A stretch of DNA of 64,000 bases from positions 15,029,682-15,093,681 of the forward strand of contig OU452207.1 in the NCBI GenBank assembly GCA_911728435.2, read 5' to 3'. This DNA comes from Apoderus coryli (Eukaryota; Arthropoda; Insecta; Coleoptera; Attelabidae). This document shows positions 41,888 through 54,189 of this stretch, one piece after another. The position numbers and the translations under genes are program-made. A model generated the notes under the pieces. The model was not told the DNA's origin and did not search any database. It was given only the letters and a program-made list of their open reading frames with translations. Position 1 is the first letter of the stretch. Every line of letters starts with the position of its first letter.

Positions 41888-43200
41888 ATGTCTATGAAAA
41901 TTGATTTGGCTTTCCTGGAGAAAGACGAGTTAGCATATGAGCTCAAATTTCGAGGTTTATCAGATGAGGGGACCGAGGATGAGTTGCGTAGATCATTACG
42001 GACACTTTTAAAATTGGAAAAGCAGGGTGCTTCGATTGTTTATCCTAGTTATCCTTTCACATATAAGGAGGATTGTGATATAATTAAGGCAAAATTAATT
42101 TTGATCGAAAACTTAATAAAAGATTTTAATAATAATAAAACTAGTTCAGAATTTTTGAGGATCGAAACAAAGATAGCGCAAATATATGAAAGAGCAAATC
42201 GTTCTGTACCTGCTTCCGGATCTGAAACTTCTTTTAGGAACCAATTACTGGTTGACATAATTTGTCAACATTCGGCATTAAACCATAAGGCTAAGAAATT
42301 TGCTCGTTTAGTAGAATCAAATCCCGCTGTAGATATTCCACCATTAATGTCTTCTACTAGTATCATGTCCGATTCCGAGTCCTCTAGTTCTGATGATGAT
42401 ATAGGTATTTCACGCGTGCCAAATCAAACGGCTAGCCCTTCCTCAAATTGTGTTGTGGGAAAACACAAAAGTATTCCGGTGTATCAATGGAATTTAAGAT
42501 ATGATGGAGCTTCAATGTCCCTTATGTCATTTTTAGAAAAAGTTCGTGAAATGTGCGTGTCTAGAAACATTCCGCAATAAGAACTCTTGGCGTATGCAAG
42601 TGACTTGTTCTCTGGTCGTGGTAAAATTTGGTTAAATTCTCGAGAGAATAAATTCTCATCTTGGGAATAGTTGGAGTTGGCGTTGAAAAAGCAATTCCTG
42701 CCTCCAGACTATAATGATAGGTTGTATTCTGAAATAAAACAACGTACTCAAGGGCCTGATGAGTCTATAGGGTTGTTTATAGCAGCTATTATCGGTATGT
42801 GTGACAGGTTGTCTTGTAAACTGGTAGAATCTGTCATTTTGAATAAACTGATTGTTCCTAATCTTAATCCTAAATATCAAAAAGAATTGGGTTATGATCC
42901 GATTAGTTCTATTGATCAATTGATAGAGATTGGTTATAAAATAGAGGCTCGACTTGCTAATATGGAAGCTTATGTGCCTCCTCCGCGGAATAAAAGATTA
43001 ATGGAACCTGACTTGACCTACATTTATAACTCGTCGACACCATCGACTTCTCGCCAATGTGATACTACTACTACAATATTACTTGCTGGAATTGTAAAGA
43101 CGTAGGTCACAAGGCTTCGAGCTGCATGAAACCCAAAAGTAAACATTGTTTTAAATGTGGTCTTGATGGGTATACTGTTAGAAATTGTCCCCGTTGTTGT
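41888..43200 (+). pseudogene. gypsy2 Gag
   Basis: Starts MSMKIDLAFLEKDELAYELK, with an RSLRTLLKLEK helix and an acidic Ser-rich linker. A retrotransposon-gag capsid region follows (VYQWNLRYDGASMSLMSFLE, EKVREMCV; then ALKKQFLPPDYNDRLYSEIK). In-frame stops occur at 42578-42580 and 42668. A frameshift brings in two zinc knuckles near 43060-43200: CWNCKDVGHKASSC is regular, CFKCGLDGYTVRNC has Tyr in place of His. Non-functional. Confidence 0.8.
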
Positions 43201-45392
43201 TCTCAGGGTTCGGGAAACATGTCAAGGAGACAATAGTTGGCCGCAAGTTTGTTTCCTTTTCGTTTAACGCGGTCAATAATTTTAGGAATAATAGAAATAA
43301 TCTCCCGTTAGAGCAATCGGCTGTTCTGAATTATATTTTGTCCCATGTTCAAAATGATGAACGTCCATATTTGTCTGTAAAAATTTTAGGAGTTTCTATG
43401 AAGGGGTTGCTTGATAGTGGCGCTTCTCATAGTATTCTTGGTCAACCTGGATGGTTGTTAGTAAATAAGTTAGGTTTAGAGTTAGATAGTAAGGATATTG
43501 TTTCTTGTACGGTTGCCGATGGCAATCAATGTAATAGTATTGGTTCTGTAAATATTCCATTTAATTAGAAGGTAAAGTTAGGGTTATTAGAGTGTTAGTT
43601 GTTCCGTCGTTGCCTCATACCTTGATATTGGGGTCTGATTTTTGGCGGCGTATGGGAGTCGTGCCTGATTTGAGGCAAGGTAGTTGGGAGTTTCCTGTAA
43701 GCGATTTGGGTTCAGCTTATCTGGACGCCACTAATATTCAGTCGCAATCTGAGCTATCTTCGGATCAAACTAAAATCTTAAATGATTTAGTCCAATATTG
43801 TTTTGATCACATGGGTAATGAACTGGGTTGTACCACTCTTGTCGAGCATGACATTATAACTTCCCCTCCAATAAAACAGAGATATTATCCCGTCTCCCCG
43901 GTGATGCAGGGTCATATAAATCAGGAAGTAGATAAGTTGCTTCAGGATGGTATTGTAGAACCTAGTATCAGTGCGTGGTCCTCTCCTATTCTTTTAATAC
44001 CAAAGAAAGATAAGACTTGGCGATTTGTGGTAGATTATCGCAAACTTAATAAAGTTACCGAGAAATGTGCCTATCCATTGCCCTACATATCGTCGATTCT
44101 TGACAAGCTTCGTGACGCAGTTTATATTTCTTCCCTGGATGTCAAGTCTGCGTATTTTCAAGTCCCTCTGTCCGCGAAATCTCGTCCTTTAACTGCTTTT
44201 ACGATTCCTGGAAAAGGATTATTTCAATTTCGAAGAATGCCAATGGGTTTATCGAATTTTCCGGCCACATGACAAAAGTTGATCGACACTATCCTTGCTG
44301 ATTTAGAACCCCATATGTTTGTATACCTGGACGATATCATTATTATAACTCAGACGTTTGACAAACATATCGAAATTCTGAAAGAAGTTTTCCACCGACT
44401 TCGTGAGGCCAATCTCACAGTTTCAAAAGATAAATGCCAGTTTTGTCGCCCCGAATTGAAATATTTGGGATATGTCGTGAATAAGTATGGTTTAAATGTT
44501 GACCCTGATAAGGTTAGTGCAATTATCAATATCCCCCCTTCAAAGACAGTTGCTGAGGTTCGTCGTATTATGGGTATAGAGAGTTGGTACCGTAAATTCG
44601 TTCCAAATTTTTCTACTTTGATTTCTCCGCTGTCTAATTTGACGCGTAAAAACCAACCTTTTGTGTGGACTCAAGATTGTGAAGAGGCTTTTCAATCTAT
44701 TAAAGATCATCTCGTTTCTGCCCCTGTTCTTAGCTGTCCAAATTTTTCATTGCCTTTTACTATCGAAACAGATGCTTCGGGTTTTGGTATTGGAGCTGTT
44801 TTAAAAGGACTTCAGAGGGTGATAAAGTTGTCTGTTATATATCTGGATTCTTGACTCGAAATGAATGAAATTATAGCACTACCGAGCGTGAGTGTCTGGC
44901 AGTGTTGTGGTCCATAGAAAAACTTAGACCATATATTGAGGGTACTCATTTTTCTGTAGTTACCGATCACCACAGTTTGGTGTGGTTAAATAATATGCAG
45001 AATCCTACCGGTCGATTGTGTAGATGGGCTGTTAAACTTCAACAGTTTGACTATACTATTATACATAGAAAGCGAAAAGAGCATATTGTACCCGATATAC
45101 TCTCTAGATCCGTTCCTATTCTTGATAGCATTTCTATTAATCAAAATGATGTTAAATCAGAAAATTCTAAGGTTACCTGGTTTCGAAAAATGTACCAGTT
45201 AGTATCAAAAAATCCTCAAAATTATCCAACCTTTCGTATTACAGGACAAAAATTATTTAAACATGTAAATCCCCGTTATCCAGAGTTAACCCAAGATAGT
45301 TGGTGTCCCAAAAATAATAATTGTGGATAACGGAACTCAATTTACTTCTAAAAAATTTACTCAACTAATGTCTTCTTATGGGGTTACAATTA
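43185..45392 (+). pseudogene. gypsy2 Pol: protease, RT, RNase H, broken integrase
   Basis: Protease LLDSGASHSILG; after a stop near 43568, LPHTLILGSDFWRRMG; RT with FVVDYRKLNKVTEKCAYPLP and FVYLDDIIIIT; stop at 44270 (TGA in place of Trp); RNase H ETDASGFGIGAVL and VVTDHHSLVWL; then KHVNPRYPELTQDSW joins directly to CPKIIIVDNGTQFTS after a phase change. The whole integrase zinc finger and the first catalytic Asp are missing between these two blocks, showing an internal deletion of several hundred bases. It is cut by LINE-C near 45393. Confidence 0.87.
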
Positions 45393-45649
45393 ATAATAAT
45401 AATAATGGTCTTTATTGATTAAGCAAAGTTACAGAAGAAAATTAAATAAAACATCATTCACAAAAAAAAAAATAAATAAATACAATACATTTTATGGCCA
45501 TATTTACATTGGGATTGCTTAACCAACAGGGCGAAGTTTAGCGAGATGCTATTTTTTACTTAACCCAGTAGTACCTACCTATTCTAGAATTAATGGTAAC
45601 ATTTTAGTCTAGAAATTAGAACTTAAATAGTTTTATGTTTCAAATAAAA
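45393..45649 (-). other. LINE-C 3' UTR and (ATT)n tail
   Basis: On the minus strand it ends AATCAATAAAGACC(ATT)n. Plus-strand (AAT)n at 45394-45412 marks the boundary with the gypsy2 integrase. No gene. Confidence 0.65.
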
Positions 45650-45657
45650 TAAGTAAT

Positions 45658-45993
45658 ATGTTAGAGTCGTTTGTGAAACTTGCCAAACAAAAGAGAGACA
45701 CAGAAATGAATGATAAACAAGAGACTCGTATTCTGCCAAATACAACCCAACAGCCAACAAATAATATTGGAGATGAGCAGGTGCATCAACAGGAGGCTGC
45801 ATCCGTTACTGAAATGGGACAATCTGACGATATCGATAGTGATAAGCAACATCTAAATATCAGCAAACGTAACAGAAGTAGCTTGCAATCCGACCGCGAT
45901 TCCATATCAAAAAACCTTGAGTTAAAGAAAGTCAAGCTTCATAGAAGTAAGTCAAGCAGTGGTGTGCTTCGGAAGTCTGGAAAATCGAACTAG
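45658..45993 (+). pseudogene. LINE-A ORF1, C-terminal fragment (tentative)
   Basis: 111 residues, polar and charged (ESFVKLAKQKRDTEMNDKQE at the start; LELKKVKLHRSKSSSGVLRK at the end). The basic tail resembles the ends of LINE-E and LINE-C ORF1 (SGASRLLRSK, GASRATRSQVK), and it lies upstream of ORF2 at the right distance. No RRM-like core remains. Identification is by position and tail only. Confidence 0.5.
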
Positions 45994-46380
45994 TTGTGAG
46001 GTTGAGTTCAGTTGTATTTACATACATTCATTGCATTACAAGGTAACAAGGGCGCAATTCGTGTTTGCTGTAAAAATACCGATATTTAAATTCATATTCT
46101 TTATCAATTATTGGAATAGATCTTTGTCATTATCTTATATTGATACCTACTAAGTTTGACAATATGTTTTAAATTTATAATTTAGATTTTGAATGAATAC
46201 TTATTTGTTTCCGAATATAGAAATTAAAGAAAACAATTAAAACCTGTAAAGGGATACAGGGGAGCTTAGAAATTTTGTTTGGTTCTCTTTTGTTTTTTTA
46301 TTTTATTTTGTTAGATTTATTTTATTACTGTTGGGATTTAGTAATATTTTTCATGTTAAGAAATTAGTTATCTAATAATA

Positions 46381-49173
46381 ATGGCGAATTTGAAAAAGAT
46401 AAGTATTTGTCACATTAATGCTAGATCAATTACGGCCAATTTCGGGCAATTTCTCGATTATTTTAATAGTGAAAATTATGATTTAATAGCTGTAAGTGAA
46501 ACTTGGTTGAAACCCTATATAAATGAAGACATAATACAATTGAATGGTTACAAATTCTTTAGGAAAGATAGATTGGAACGTGGGGGCGGAGTGGGAATCT
46601 ATGTGAGGAATGAGTTTATTGTTCAGGTGATCGACGATATTGTTGATATTGAATGTATTTCTTTAAAGATTAAATACGAAAAATTTGAATTTGTTGTAAG
46701 TTGTGTATATAATCCTCCAAATAATAACAATGTTGTATTTTTGGACAAGCTTGAGAATATCTTTTTGGAAATCACGACTCGGAATGATCATTTTGTATGC
46801 GTCGGCGATGTCAACATAGATTTGCTTAATGTAAACAATGCGAATGTGGTAAAGTATAATCAGCTTTTGGAGAGTTTTGGTCTTAGACAATTGATAGACA
46901 GTCCTATTCGATTATCAGCGTTTGGTTATTCCTTGATTGACCATTTAATTGTTAGTGAAAACTGGCGCATTTGCGAAGTGGGTACGGCAACTGTAGGAGT
47001 AGCTGATCATGAGCTGATATATGCAACATTTGATATTTTTCAGGAAAGCCTTGAGGAACCGGCTCGTTTTTTTCGTAGTTTTAAAAATATGGATCTCAAA
47101 ATATTATATGATCATGTATGTGCTATTCCATGGAACAATATATTTCATTTAGAAAATATTGACGAAAAAGTTTTATTTTTTAACAGTAACATGACGGATC
47201 TGATGAATATTCACGCCCCGGTTCAAAAAGCCATGTTTAAAAAAAACTGTAAGCCATGGATCACTGACAACATTAAATTTCTAATTAGACTTCGAAACAA
47301 AGCTAAATTCAAACACAAACAAAGAAAGACTCCAGAATCATTTGAATATTATAGACAGCTCCGGAATTTTACTAATACCGCTATAAAAAACGAAAAGAGG
47401 GCATATTTGAATAATTTTTCTAAGAAAAATACTAAAGATCTATGGAAATCATTAAAACAAATTCAAGTTGTGCCTAATAAAAAAAGTACATTACCCCCGA
47501 ACCTAACAAATCTGGAAAATATTAATCGGCATTTTGTCGAATCTATTCCGGGGTGTTCTCTTGATTCTGGAAATTTTGAAGAATATTTAGGTATGAACGA
47601 AATAATTCAAACTCCCTTAGAGTTTGAGGAAGTGTCCGAATTGGACATTGGCAAAATTTTGACACAAATTAAGTCAAAAGCAGTCGGATCAGATGAACTG
47701 TCGGTAGATTTTATAATTTTTTGTTGTCCTTTTATCCTGAAGTATGTCTGTCACATTGTTAATTACTGCATAACTAAAGGTACATTTCCCGCAGACTGGA
47801 AGCTGGCTCACGTCATTCCTTTGCCTAAGGTCAAATGCCCAACTTCATATAATGAATTACGTCCTGTTAGTGTTCTTCCGGCTATATCTAAGGTATTAGA
47901 GAAGGTAATAAAAGTCCAACTTACAAATTTTGTGAATAAGTACGAATTACTTCCCGCAACGCAATCAGGTTTTAGAGCATCTCATAGCTGTTCAACAGCT
48001 TTACTTAATGTTACTGACAATATATTTAGATCTATAGATAGAGGTGAATGTACCATTTTGGTCTTGTTAGACTACTCAAAAGCATTCGATACGCTCAAAC
48101 ACGAGACTTTACTCAAAATTTTAAAACACAATGGTGTTACCTCTAAAGCTTTGAAGTTTTTTGAGAACTATTTGGGTGGTCGGAAGCAGAGGGTTGTTAT
48201 GGATGGTAGAAAGTCCAGTTACCTTGATATAGGAAGAGGTGTACCTCAAGGATCAATACTTGGACCCACGCTTTTTAATTTATACACTTCGAATTTTCAT
48301 AATCATTTGCAGTATTGTAAAAGCCAGACATTTGCTGACGACATGCAGGTTTATTTTTCATTCAAACCCTCGTCTCTTGCTGAGGCATGCAATATGATTA
48401 ACAATGATCTTGAAATGCTGTACAATGTTTCAGATAAGCACTCTCTAAGATTAAATCCGAACAAATGTGTTGTCATGCTTTTTGGCCGCCCAATTGATGT
48501 GAAAAATTTATCTCATTTAGTTGAAATTCAAATAAATAATGTTGCCCTAGAACTTAAAACTGAGGCCAGAAACTTAGGACTAATTTTGGATTCTGGATTG
48601 AGATTCGATAGTCACATTTCGCAATGTATTAAAAAATGTATATCGTGTTTAAAAATGCTCTATAATTCTAGACATATCCTTAGCTTGAGCACCAAGTTGA
48701 CGTTGTGTGATTCTTTAGTCTTGTCAGTTTTTAATCACGGTAATGTTGTGTATAGTCCTTGCCTAACAGCGCAAGCAAGTGCCCGAATCCAAAAGATACA
48801 AAAATATTGTTTACGCTTTGCCTTCGGTATTAGGAAAAATAATCCTATTACTTATAAACTGCGGGATGCCAAATGGCTTGATATGAAGAGTAGGCATTAT
48901 TACCACCGATGTTGTTTTTATCATAAAATAATTAAATCGAAGACACCTGATTACTTGTATAATAAGATTACCTTTCGCACTGATGTTCATAACCTTAACT
49001 TGCGACATAGGGGGAGGCTAACTCCGCCTGCACATAAGACAGGAATGTTTGAAAGGTCCTTCACATATGACGTTGCTAAATTGTATAATGCCTTGGATCA
49101 TGAGTTGCGGAATTGTTCTGATGTCGTTTTCAAAAGGAAATTAAAAGCAAGCTTGTTGCACCAAATTAGATGA
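46381..49173 (+). CDS. LINE-A ORF2: endonuclease-reverse transcriptase, intact
   Basis: 930 residues from an ATG at 46381 to TGA at 49173, no breaks. Endonuclease: ICHINARSITANFGQF, VSETWLKP, ERGGGVGIYVRN, VYNPPN, GDVNIDLL and VADHELIY (Ala where Ser is usual in SDH). RT: LRPVSVLPAISKVLEKVI, SGFRASHSCSTALL, LLDYSKAFDT, GVPQGSILGPTLF, catalytic TFADDMQVYFSF, and C-terminal ARIQKIQKYCLRFAFGIRK. It nicks DNA and copies element RNA. Its intact state suggests the insertion into LINE-C is recent. Confidence 0.93.
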   Translation: MANLKKISICHINARSITANFGQFLDYFNSENYDLIAVSETWLKPYINEDIIQLNGYKFFRKDRLERGGGVGIYVRNEFIVQVIDDIVDIECISLKIKYEKFEFVVSCVYNPPNNNNVVFLDKLENIFLEITTRNDHFVCVGDVNIDLLNVNNANVVKYNQLLESFGLRQLIDSPIRLSAFGYSLIDHLIVSENWRICEVGTATVGVADHELIYATFDIFQESLEEPARFFRSFKNMDLKILYDHVCAIPWNNIFHLENIDEKVLFFNSNMTDLMNIHAPVQKAMFKKNCKPWITDNIKFLIRLRNKAKFKHKQRKTPESFEYYRQLRNFTNTAIKNEKRAYLNNFSKKNTKDLWKSLKQIQVVPNKKSTLPPNLTNLENINRHFVESIPGCSLDSGNFEEYLGMNEIIQTPLEFEEVSELDIGKILTQIKSKAVGSDELSVDFIIFCCPFILKYVCHIVNYCITKGTFPADWKLAHVIPLPKVKCPTSYNELRPVSVLPAISKVLEKVIKVQLTNFVNKYELLPATQSGFRASHSCSTALLNVTDNIFRSIDRGECTILVLLDYSKAFDTLKHETLLKILKHNGVTSKALKFFENYLGGRKQRVVMDGRKSSYLDIGRGVPQGSILGPTLFNLYTSNFHNHLQYCKSQTFADDMQVYFSFKPSSLAEACNMINNDLEMLYNVSDKHSLRLNPNKCVVMLFGRPIDVKNLSHLVEIQINNVALELKTEARNLGLILDSGLRFDSHISQCIKKCISCLKMLYNSRHILSLSTKLTLCDSLVLSVFNHGNVVYSPCLTAQASARIQKIQKYCLRFAFGIRKNNPITYKLRDAKWLDMKSRHYYHRCCFYHKIIKSKTPDYLYNKITFRTDVHNLNLRHRGRLTPPAHKTGMFERSFTYDVAKLYNALDHELRNCSDVVFKRKLKASLLHQIR

Positions 49174-49586
49174 TTGTGTTAAGAAATATTTTTTGTTTAT
49201 TGTTTAAGAGCCCACATGTTTGAACAATGTACCTACTTATATTTATTTCGTAAGGTGTATAATGTTGTCAAATCAAATGAATATGATTGTTTATTTTATT
49301 GTTATTGTTATTAGTGTTATTATTATTTACAAGGATAAGTGTTAAGACAGACAACCAATGTATTACATTGTTTGGCTGCACTCAGGCCTTTTCAACATGA
49401 CATGATTTTTGTAATTGTGCTTCATATTGAATAAAGATTATTATTATTATTATTATAAAAGAAAAAAATATATATACTAATCAATAAAATGATACAATTT
49501 ATGAAACATATTATCATATTTGTAAATTTTGCTGTTCGAGGAAGAGAGATTTCACAGCTTTCTTGAACTTTGACAGTGATGTGTTT

Positions 49587-50345
49587 TTAAACAGGTGATT
49601 GTGCAGTACGGAATTTAGGTAGTGATAATTTATTCGGGAAGCGTATGTTGCGTTGGACCATCTGATGACGATGGATCAAAAGTTTAGACAAATAATTGGG
49701 AGTTTTACTTAACATAATTTTGTACAAGAGAGTCATATTGTAGTATTTAGAGAGGTTTTCTGCATTTAGCCAATGAAGTTTAGAGAAATTTTGGGAGATA
49801 TGATCATATTTTTTGAGATTGAATATAAATCGGCAGGACGTGTTCATAACTTTTTGGATACATTTTTTATTTATATTCTCAAGACATGGATAATAAACTG
49901 GTAAGCAGTACGTTATATGTGGAGTAATAATGGACTCGCAAAGTTTTTTGCGTGTTTTATAATTTAAAATATCTTTATTAGCAAATAGTATCTTAAAATT
50001 ACAGTAGACTCTCTGCATGACGGTTTTGACATGTTCTTCAAACCTCAACGACGTATCGAAAAATACTCCAAGATTTTTGGCGGTATTAGAAAATTCGATT
50101 GGCTGGTTATTAATTTCTATTCTAAGGTGAGTTTTGAGATTATCATAATATGATTTTGGGGCATATAGTAACATTTTTGTTTTCGAAGCATTAACGTGAA
50201 GACTATGAGCTTTACAGTATTTTGAAATTTCACGCAGATCATTATTTAGATTTGCATTAGCTAAATCATAGTTCTCGGGATCAAAGCTGCAAAGTAGTTG
50301 TGTATCATCTGCGTAAGAATGTACTATGGAATTCATCAAAATATT
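49587..50345 (-). pseudogene. LINE-C reverse transcriptase, C-terminal part
   Basis: Continues the RT of 54190-56139. It contains LMNSIVHSYADDTQLLCSFD with the catalytic Asp pair, NASKTKMLLYAPKS, AKNLGVFFDTSLRFEEHV, the LCESIITPHITYCLPVYYPC block and a C-terminal MNTSCRFIFNLKKY. The stop lies at 49587, followed on the minus strand by 3' UTR to 49461, where LINE-A enters. Confidence 0.87.
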
Positions 50346-50455
50346 TGGTGAAGGAAGAACCAGACTTTCGTGCATTTGTTTGTTATTGAATAATTCGTGG
50401 TAAACTATAATCAGACATAATCAAGTTAGACCAATTTTCGAACGCTGTTGCCAAT

Positions 50456-51232
50456 ATGGTGAAGGACATTTGTGATATATGTACCAAACCGGTAACAGAC
50501 GGGGATGAGGGTCTTTTATGTGAAAAGTGCTGGATATGGAAGCATATAACATGTATTTCTATGTCGACACGAACGTATCAAAAGATCAGCAGGTCAAACG
50601 AGAACTGGCACTGTGGGAGTTGCCTGAAGAAGCCACAATACACAATAAATGATGTGATGGCTACGTTAGAGGGAATGAAGGAAGATTATAGGAAGCTATT
50701 TGAAGAGCATCAAAAACAACTAAAAATAAATGAACACCTAAGTCGAAGGCTGTTGCGTGTAGAAAGTCTGTTAGATCGTAGGGACCAACAAGAATTGAAT
50801 AATAATATCATTATTCATGGCATTCCGCATGAGCCAAGGGAAGACTTGAAAAAGATCGTTGTCGATTTGGCAAGCCAGCTTCAGGTCAGCATTGACCCTC
50901 AGCAGTTCAGGTCTCACAGAGTTGGGAGGGATGCTACTGGAAAGAATCCTATTAAAGTGGAATTTCTGAGTGCAGCTACTAAGCAAAGTATTATTAAATC
51001 ACCACGAAAATTTAATTTGAGTGCACGCGATTTCGGCTTTAGAGCGGCCAATAAAATATATATTAATCATGACCTCACTAAGAAAAACTTAGAACTGTTC
51101 AAGAAAGCAAAGGAATTTAAAGAGAAAAACAATGTGAAATATTTGTGGATTAAGGATGGTGTAATACTGATGAGAAAGGAGGACGAAGGTCGGGTAGTGT
51201 TGATCAGAAGTGAGAATGACTTAAAAAACTAA
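50456..51232 (+). CDS. LINE-B ORF1: PHD finger plus coiled coil plus RRM-like
   Basis: 258 residues, intact. PHD-type zinc finger at about residues 5-55 (CDICTKPV, GLLCEKCWIWKHITCI, NWHCGSCLKK). Coiled coil about 70-110. RRM-like region QELNNNIIIHGIPHEPREDL, then FRSHRVGRDATGKNPIKVEF and a basic part with YLWIKDGVILMRK. PHD-bearing ORF1 proteins are known in CR1/Jockey-type LINEs and bind RNA or chromatin. ORF2 begins about a dozen bases downstream. Confidence 0.88.
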   Translation: MVKDICDICTKPVTDGDEGLLCEKCWIWKHITCISMSTRTYQKISRSNENWHCGSCLKKPQYTINDVMATLEGMKEDYRKLFEEHQKQLKINEHLSRRLLRVESLLDRRDQQELNNNIIIHGIPHEPREDLKKIVVDLASQLQVSIDPQQFRSHRVGRDATGKNPIKVEFLSAATKQSIIKSPRKFNLSARDFGFRAANKIYINHDLTKKNLELFKKAKEFKEKNNVKYLWIKDGVILMRKEDEGRVVLIRSENDLKN

Positions 51233-51243
51233 TTTCAAAAAAT

Positions 51244-54035
51244 GTGATTCGTTTGGTGTTTGTGAATATTCAAAGTCTTAGAAATAAGATTGATGAATTA
51301 CAATGTTACGTTAATATAAATGAATGTGATGTTTTATTATTGGCTGAAACGTGTTTGTCGCCGGGGGAAACTTCGATGTTTGAATTGGCTGGGTACACAT
51401 CAATACATGCTATTCGAGATAAGAGGGGTGGAGGTGTCTCTGCTTACGTAAGAAATGGTTTGTGGTTTCGAATACTTGAGCAGTCTAGTGCCGAGCAACA
51501 TGTGAATTGGGTAAGTTTTGGTATAGGTCATAACAATCTGAAATTGACTGTAATCTATCGACCTCCGTCATTCTCATATGAGGAGTTTGCAATGTGTTTA
51601 GAAGAACTAATGACTAAGTATTGTAAGAACAGTCTTATTGTGGGGGATTTTAACCTCGACCTTTTAAAAACAAATGACAATGACGTGAAGGGTTACAGGA
51701 ATATGCTCATAATGAACAATTACTACATTCTTAATAGCATAAGCGAACTTAGCGCTACTCGTGTAACACCATCGTCTGCGACCCTTATCGACCATGTTAT
51801 CTCAGACCAAAAACTTAAAGATAGATGCAGAGTGACCATCGAGGAGAATACAATGTCGGACCACAAAAAAATTATCATAAACATAATAGAACAAATAAAA
51901 ATTAAAAAACCGAAAGTTGTGCATTGTGTCAAATCCTTAAATCATTCAAAATTTAAAAATAAATTTGAAAACGATGTAAAAAGATTAAATGTCGATACAT
52001 TTGACCAGCTTATTGATATAATACACAACTGTAAGCATGCGTGTGAGACAGAAAAAAAAATACGATGTCGTCAAAATAACACGTGGATAAATGATGATGT
52101 ATTAGAGTTAATAAAAAAACGCGATAACTTGTATAAACAAAAATGCCAATCAAACGATCCTGAAGTGATACGTGATTTTAAAGAAATTAAAAACAAAATA
52201 AATAACAAAATTAAATCACTAAAGAATCAACACTTTCGTGACAGATGGAGTAGAGCCGGCAACAGCGCTAAAAAACAGTGGACTATCATAAATCAATTGA
52301 TAAGAAATACCAATACTGATATACAGGCGTTGAATATAGACAATAAAATTGAATTTGATAAACAAAGAATTGTAAATAGAATGAATGAATATTTCTCCAC
52401 TGTAGGTATAAATATTGTTAATGAAATAAAGTCACAGGGTAGTATTAAGAAAAATAATATTAATTTTGATACAGTCTTTTGTGAAAACACAATTTTTTTA
52501 AATATGACGACGGAGCGTGAAATCATTGAAATTGTGAGGGGGTTGAGGTGCAGTTCAGCTCCGGGTCATGATCGAATATCGGTAAAGGACATTCAAAGCC
52601 TGGGTGATCCTCTAATCAAAATCTTAGTACAATTAGCTAACGGTATACTTCAAACGGGTATTTTCCCGGACGTGCTTAAGATTTCTAAAATTAGCCCAAT
52701 TTTTAAAACAGGTCCTAAAGAGGAAATGGGAAATTATCGGCCAATAAGTGTTGTCAGTGTTTTTTCCAAAATAATTGAGAAATTATTTAAATCAAGGATT
52801 TTATCGTTTGTAAATAAATATAATCAGATCGACGAATATCAATACGGGTTTTTAAGGAACAGTAACACACTGAGTGCTACCATGGATTTGTTGAGTAGGG
52901 TATACGATGAACTTGATAAAGGCAAATTAGTGATTGCTGTTTTTGTTGATCAACAAAAGGCATTTGATGTTGTCAGCATTGACCTTTTACTGGATAAGTT
53001 GTATAGCATGGGCTTTCGGGGTACTTCGTACAAGCTAATACAGTCGTATTTACTTGACAGGCGACATTATGTGTGTGTGGATGGTGTGGTCAGTGAATCA
53101 TTGCACGCTGAGTGTGGTGTCCCTCAGGGATCAGTACTTGGTCCCTTATTGTATTCTTTATACGTCCTCAATCAAAGATTAGCCAATTTGGAGGCTAGGT
53201 ATTATACTTTTGCGGACGATACGGTTCTGCTTTATAGTGGCGATGATATCTCTGACTTGGAGACTGTGGTAAACCGTGATATTGATAGGTATTTTAATTA
53301 GCTCGTATTTAACAAATTAAAAATAAACATCAAAAAATCCAAATATATGTTATTTAGGCAAAAAAATAAATTCGTTCGCAATCCTTTGCTAATTGTGAAT
53401 AATACTCCAATGGAGTTGGTTTCTTCGATAAAGTATTTGGGTTTAATCATAGATGAAAATTTACTGTGGAAACAACATATTGAATATATTGTAAGTAAAA
53501 TAGGTCCGATGATAGGAGTAATATATAGGTGTCGAGATTATTTAACAGAAAAAAGTAAATTGTATATTTATAGCGCTTATTTCTTGTCACACTTAAGATA
53601 TTTATTGCCGGTGTGGGGCACATGTAGCAGAGTTGCCTCCATAAAGTTGAGGTTTTGCAAAATAAAATAGTAAGAATATTGTTTAATTTTGACAGATTGT
53701 CCCATACAGATCTGATATATCGGTCAACAAATTTATATAAACTTGAGGATATTTGCCGTGTGGAGCAATGTAAATTTATTTTTAAAATAATTCACCAAGC
53801 ACAAAAGTCAAATGCGCATCTTCTCTTTTCTCGCGATGTTCACGGTCACATGACGAGATTCCGTCACAATATATATCAGCCCAATGTAAGAACCAATCGG
53901 GGTTTGAATAGTCCGATAACTCAAGCATCTAGTACGTATAACCACTTGCCGGCTGAGGTTAGGTCAGCTGTTTCTCCTTCAATTTTTAATAAATTATTGA
54001 AAAGCTGTTTTGGCCCGGGGGGAATTGTACCTTGA
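51244..54035 (+). pseudogene. LINE-B ORF2: endonuclease-RT with late breaks
   Basis: Opens RLVFVNIQSLRNKIDELQCY. No ATG lies in this phase after the upstream TGA, so the first codon is a GTG or comes by reinitiation. Endonuclease: LLAETCLSPGE, KRGGGVSAYVRN, VIYRPPSF, GDFNLDLL, TMSDHKKII. RT: ISPIFKTGPKEEMGNYRPIS, AVFVDQQKAFDVV, GVPQGSVLGPLLY and catalytic TFADDTVLLYSG. A TAG at 53299-53301 interrupts it where a Trp is usual, and a frameshift near 53655 separates the C-terminal domain (KIVRILFNFDRLSHTDLI). Probably inactive. Confidence 0.88.
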
Positions 54036-54189
54036 GGCCATTTTTCCGCTCTTTTCTTTCTATTTCTATTTAAATTGTTAGCACCGTTGATAGGTCTATA
54101 AAAAAGCTGTTCTTGAGACCAGTGTTTACAAACACTGATTAAAGAACTTATATGTATTTGATTATTGTAAATTGTGTGTTAAATAAAGA

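Larger units (their letters stand above)
45650..49460 (+). mobile_element. LINE-A: 5'-truncated LINE with intact ORF2
   Basis: Holds the end of ORF1, a full ORF2 and a 3' UTR (49174-49430, no gene) finishing AATAAAG and (ATT)n at 49434-49458. The start is in ORF1, so it is 5'-truncated. LINE-C resumes at 49461. Confidence 0.8.

Noticed and set aside
45393..46000. 5' inversion (twin priming) of LINE-A
   Set aside because: The minus-strand tail at 45393 is better explained as the 3' end of LINE-C, whose RT and ORF1 are found further right in the same orientation.
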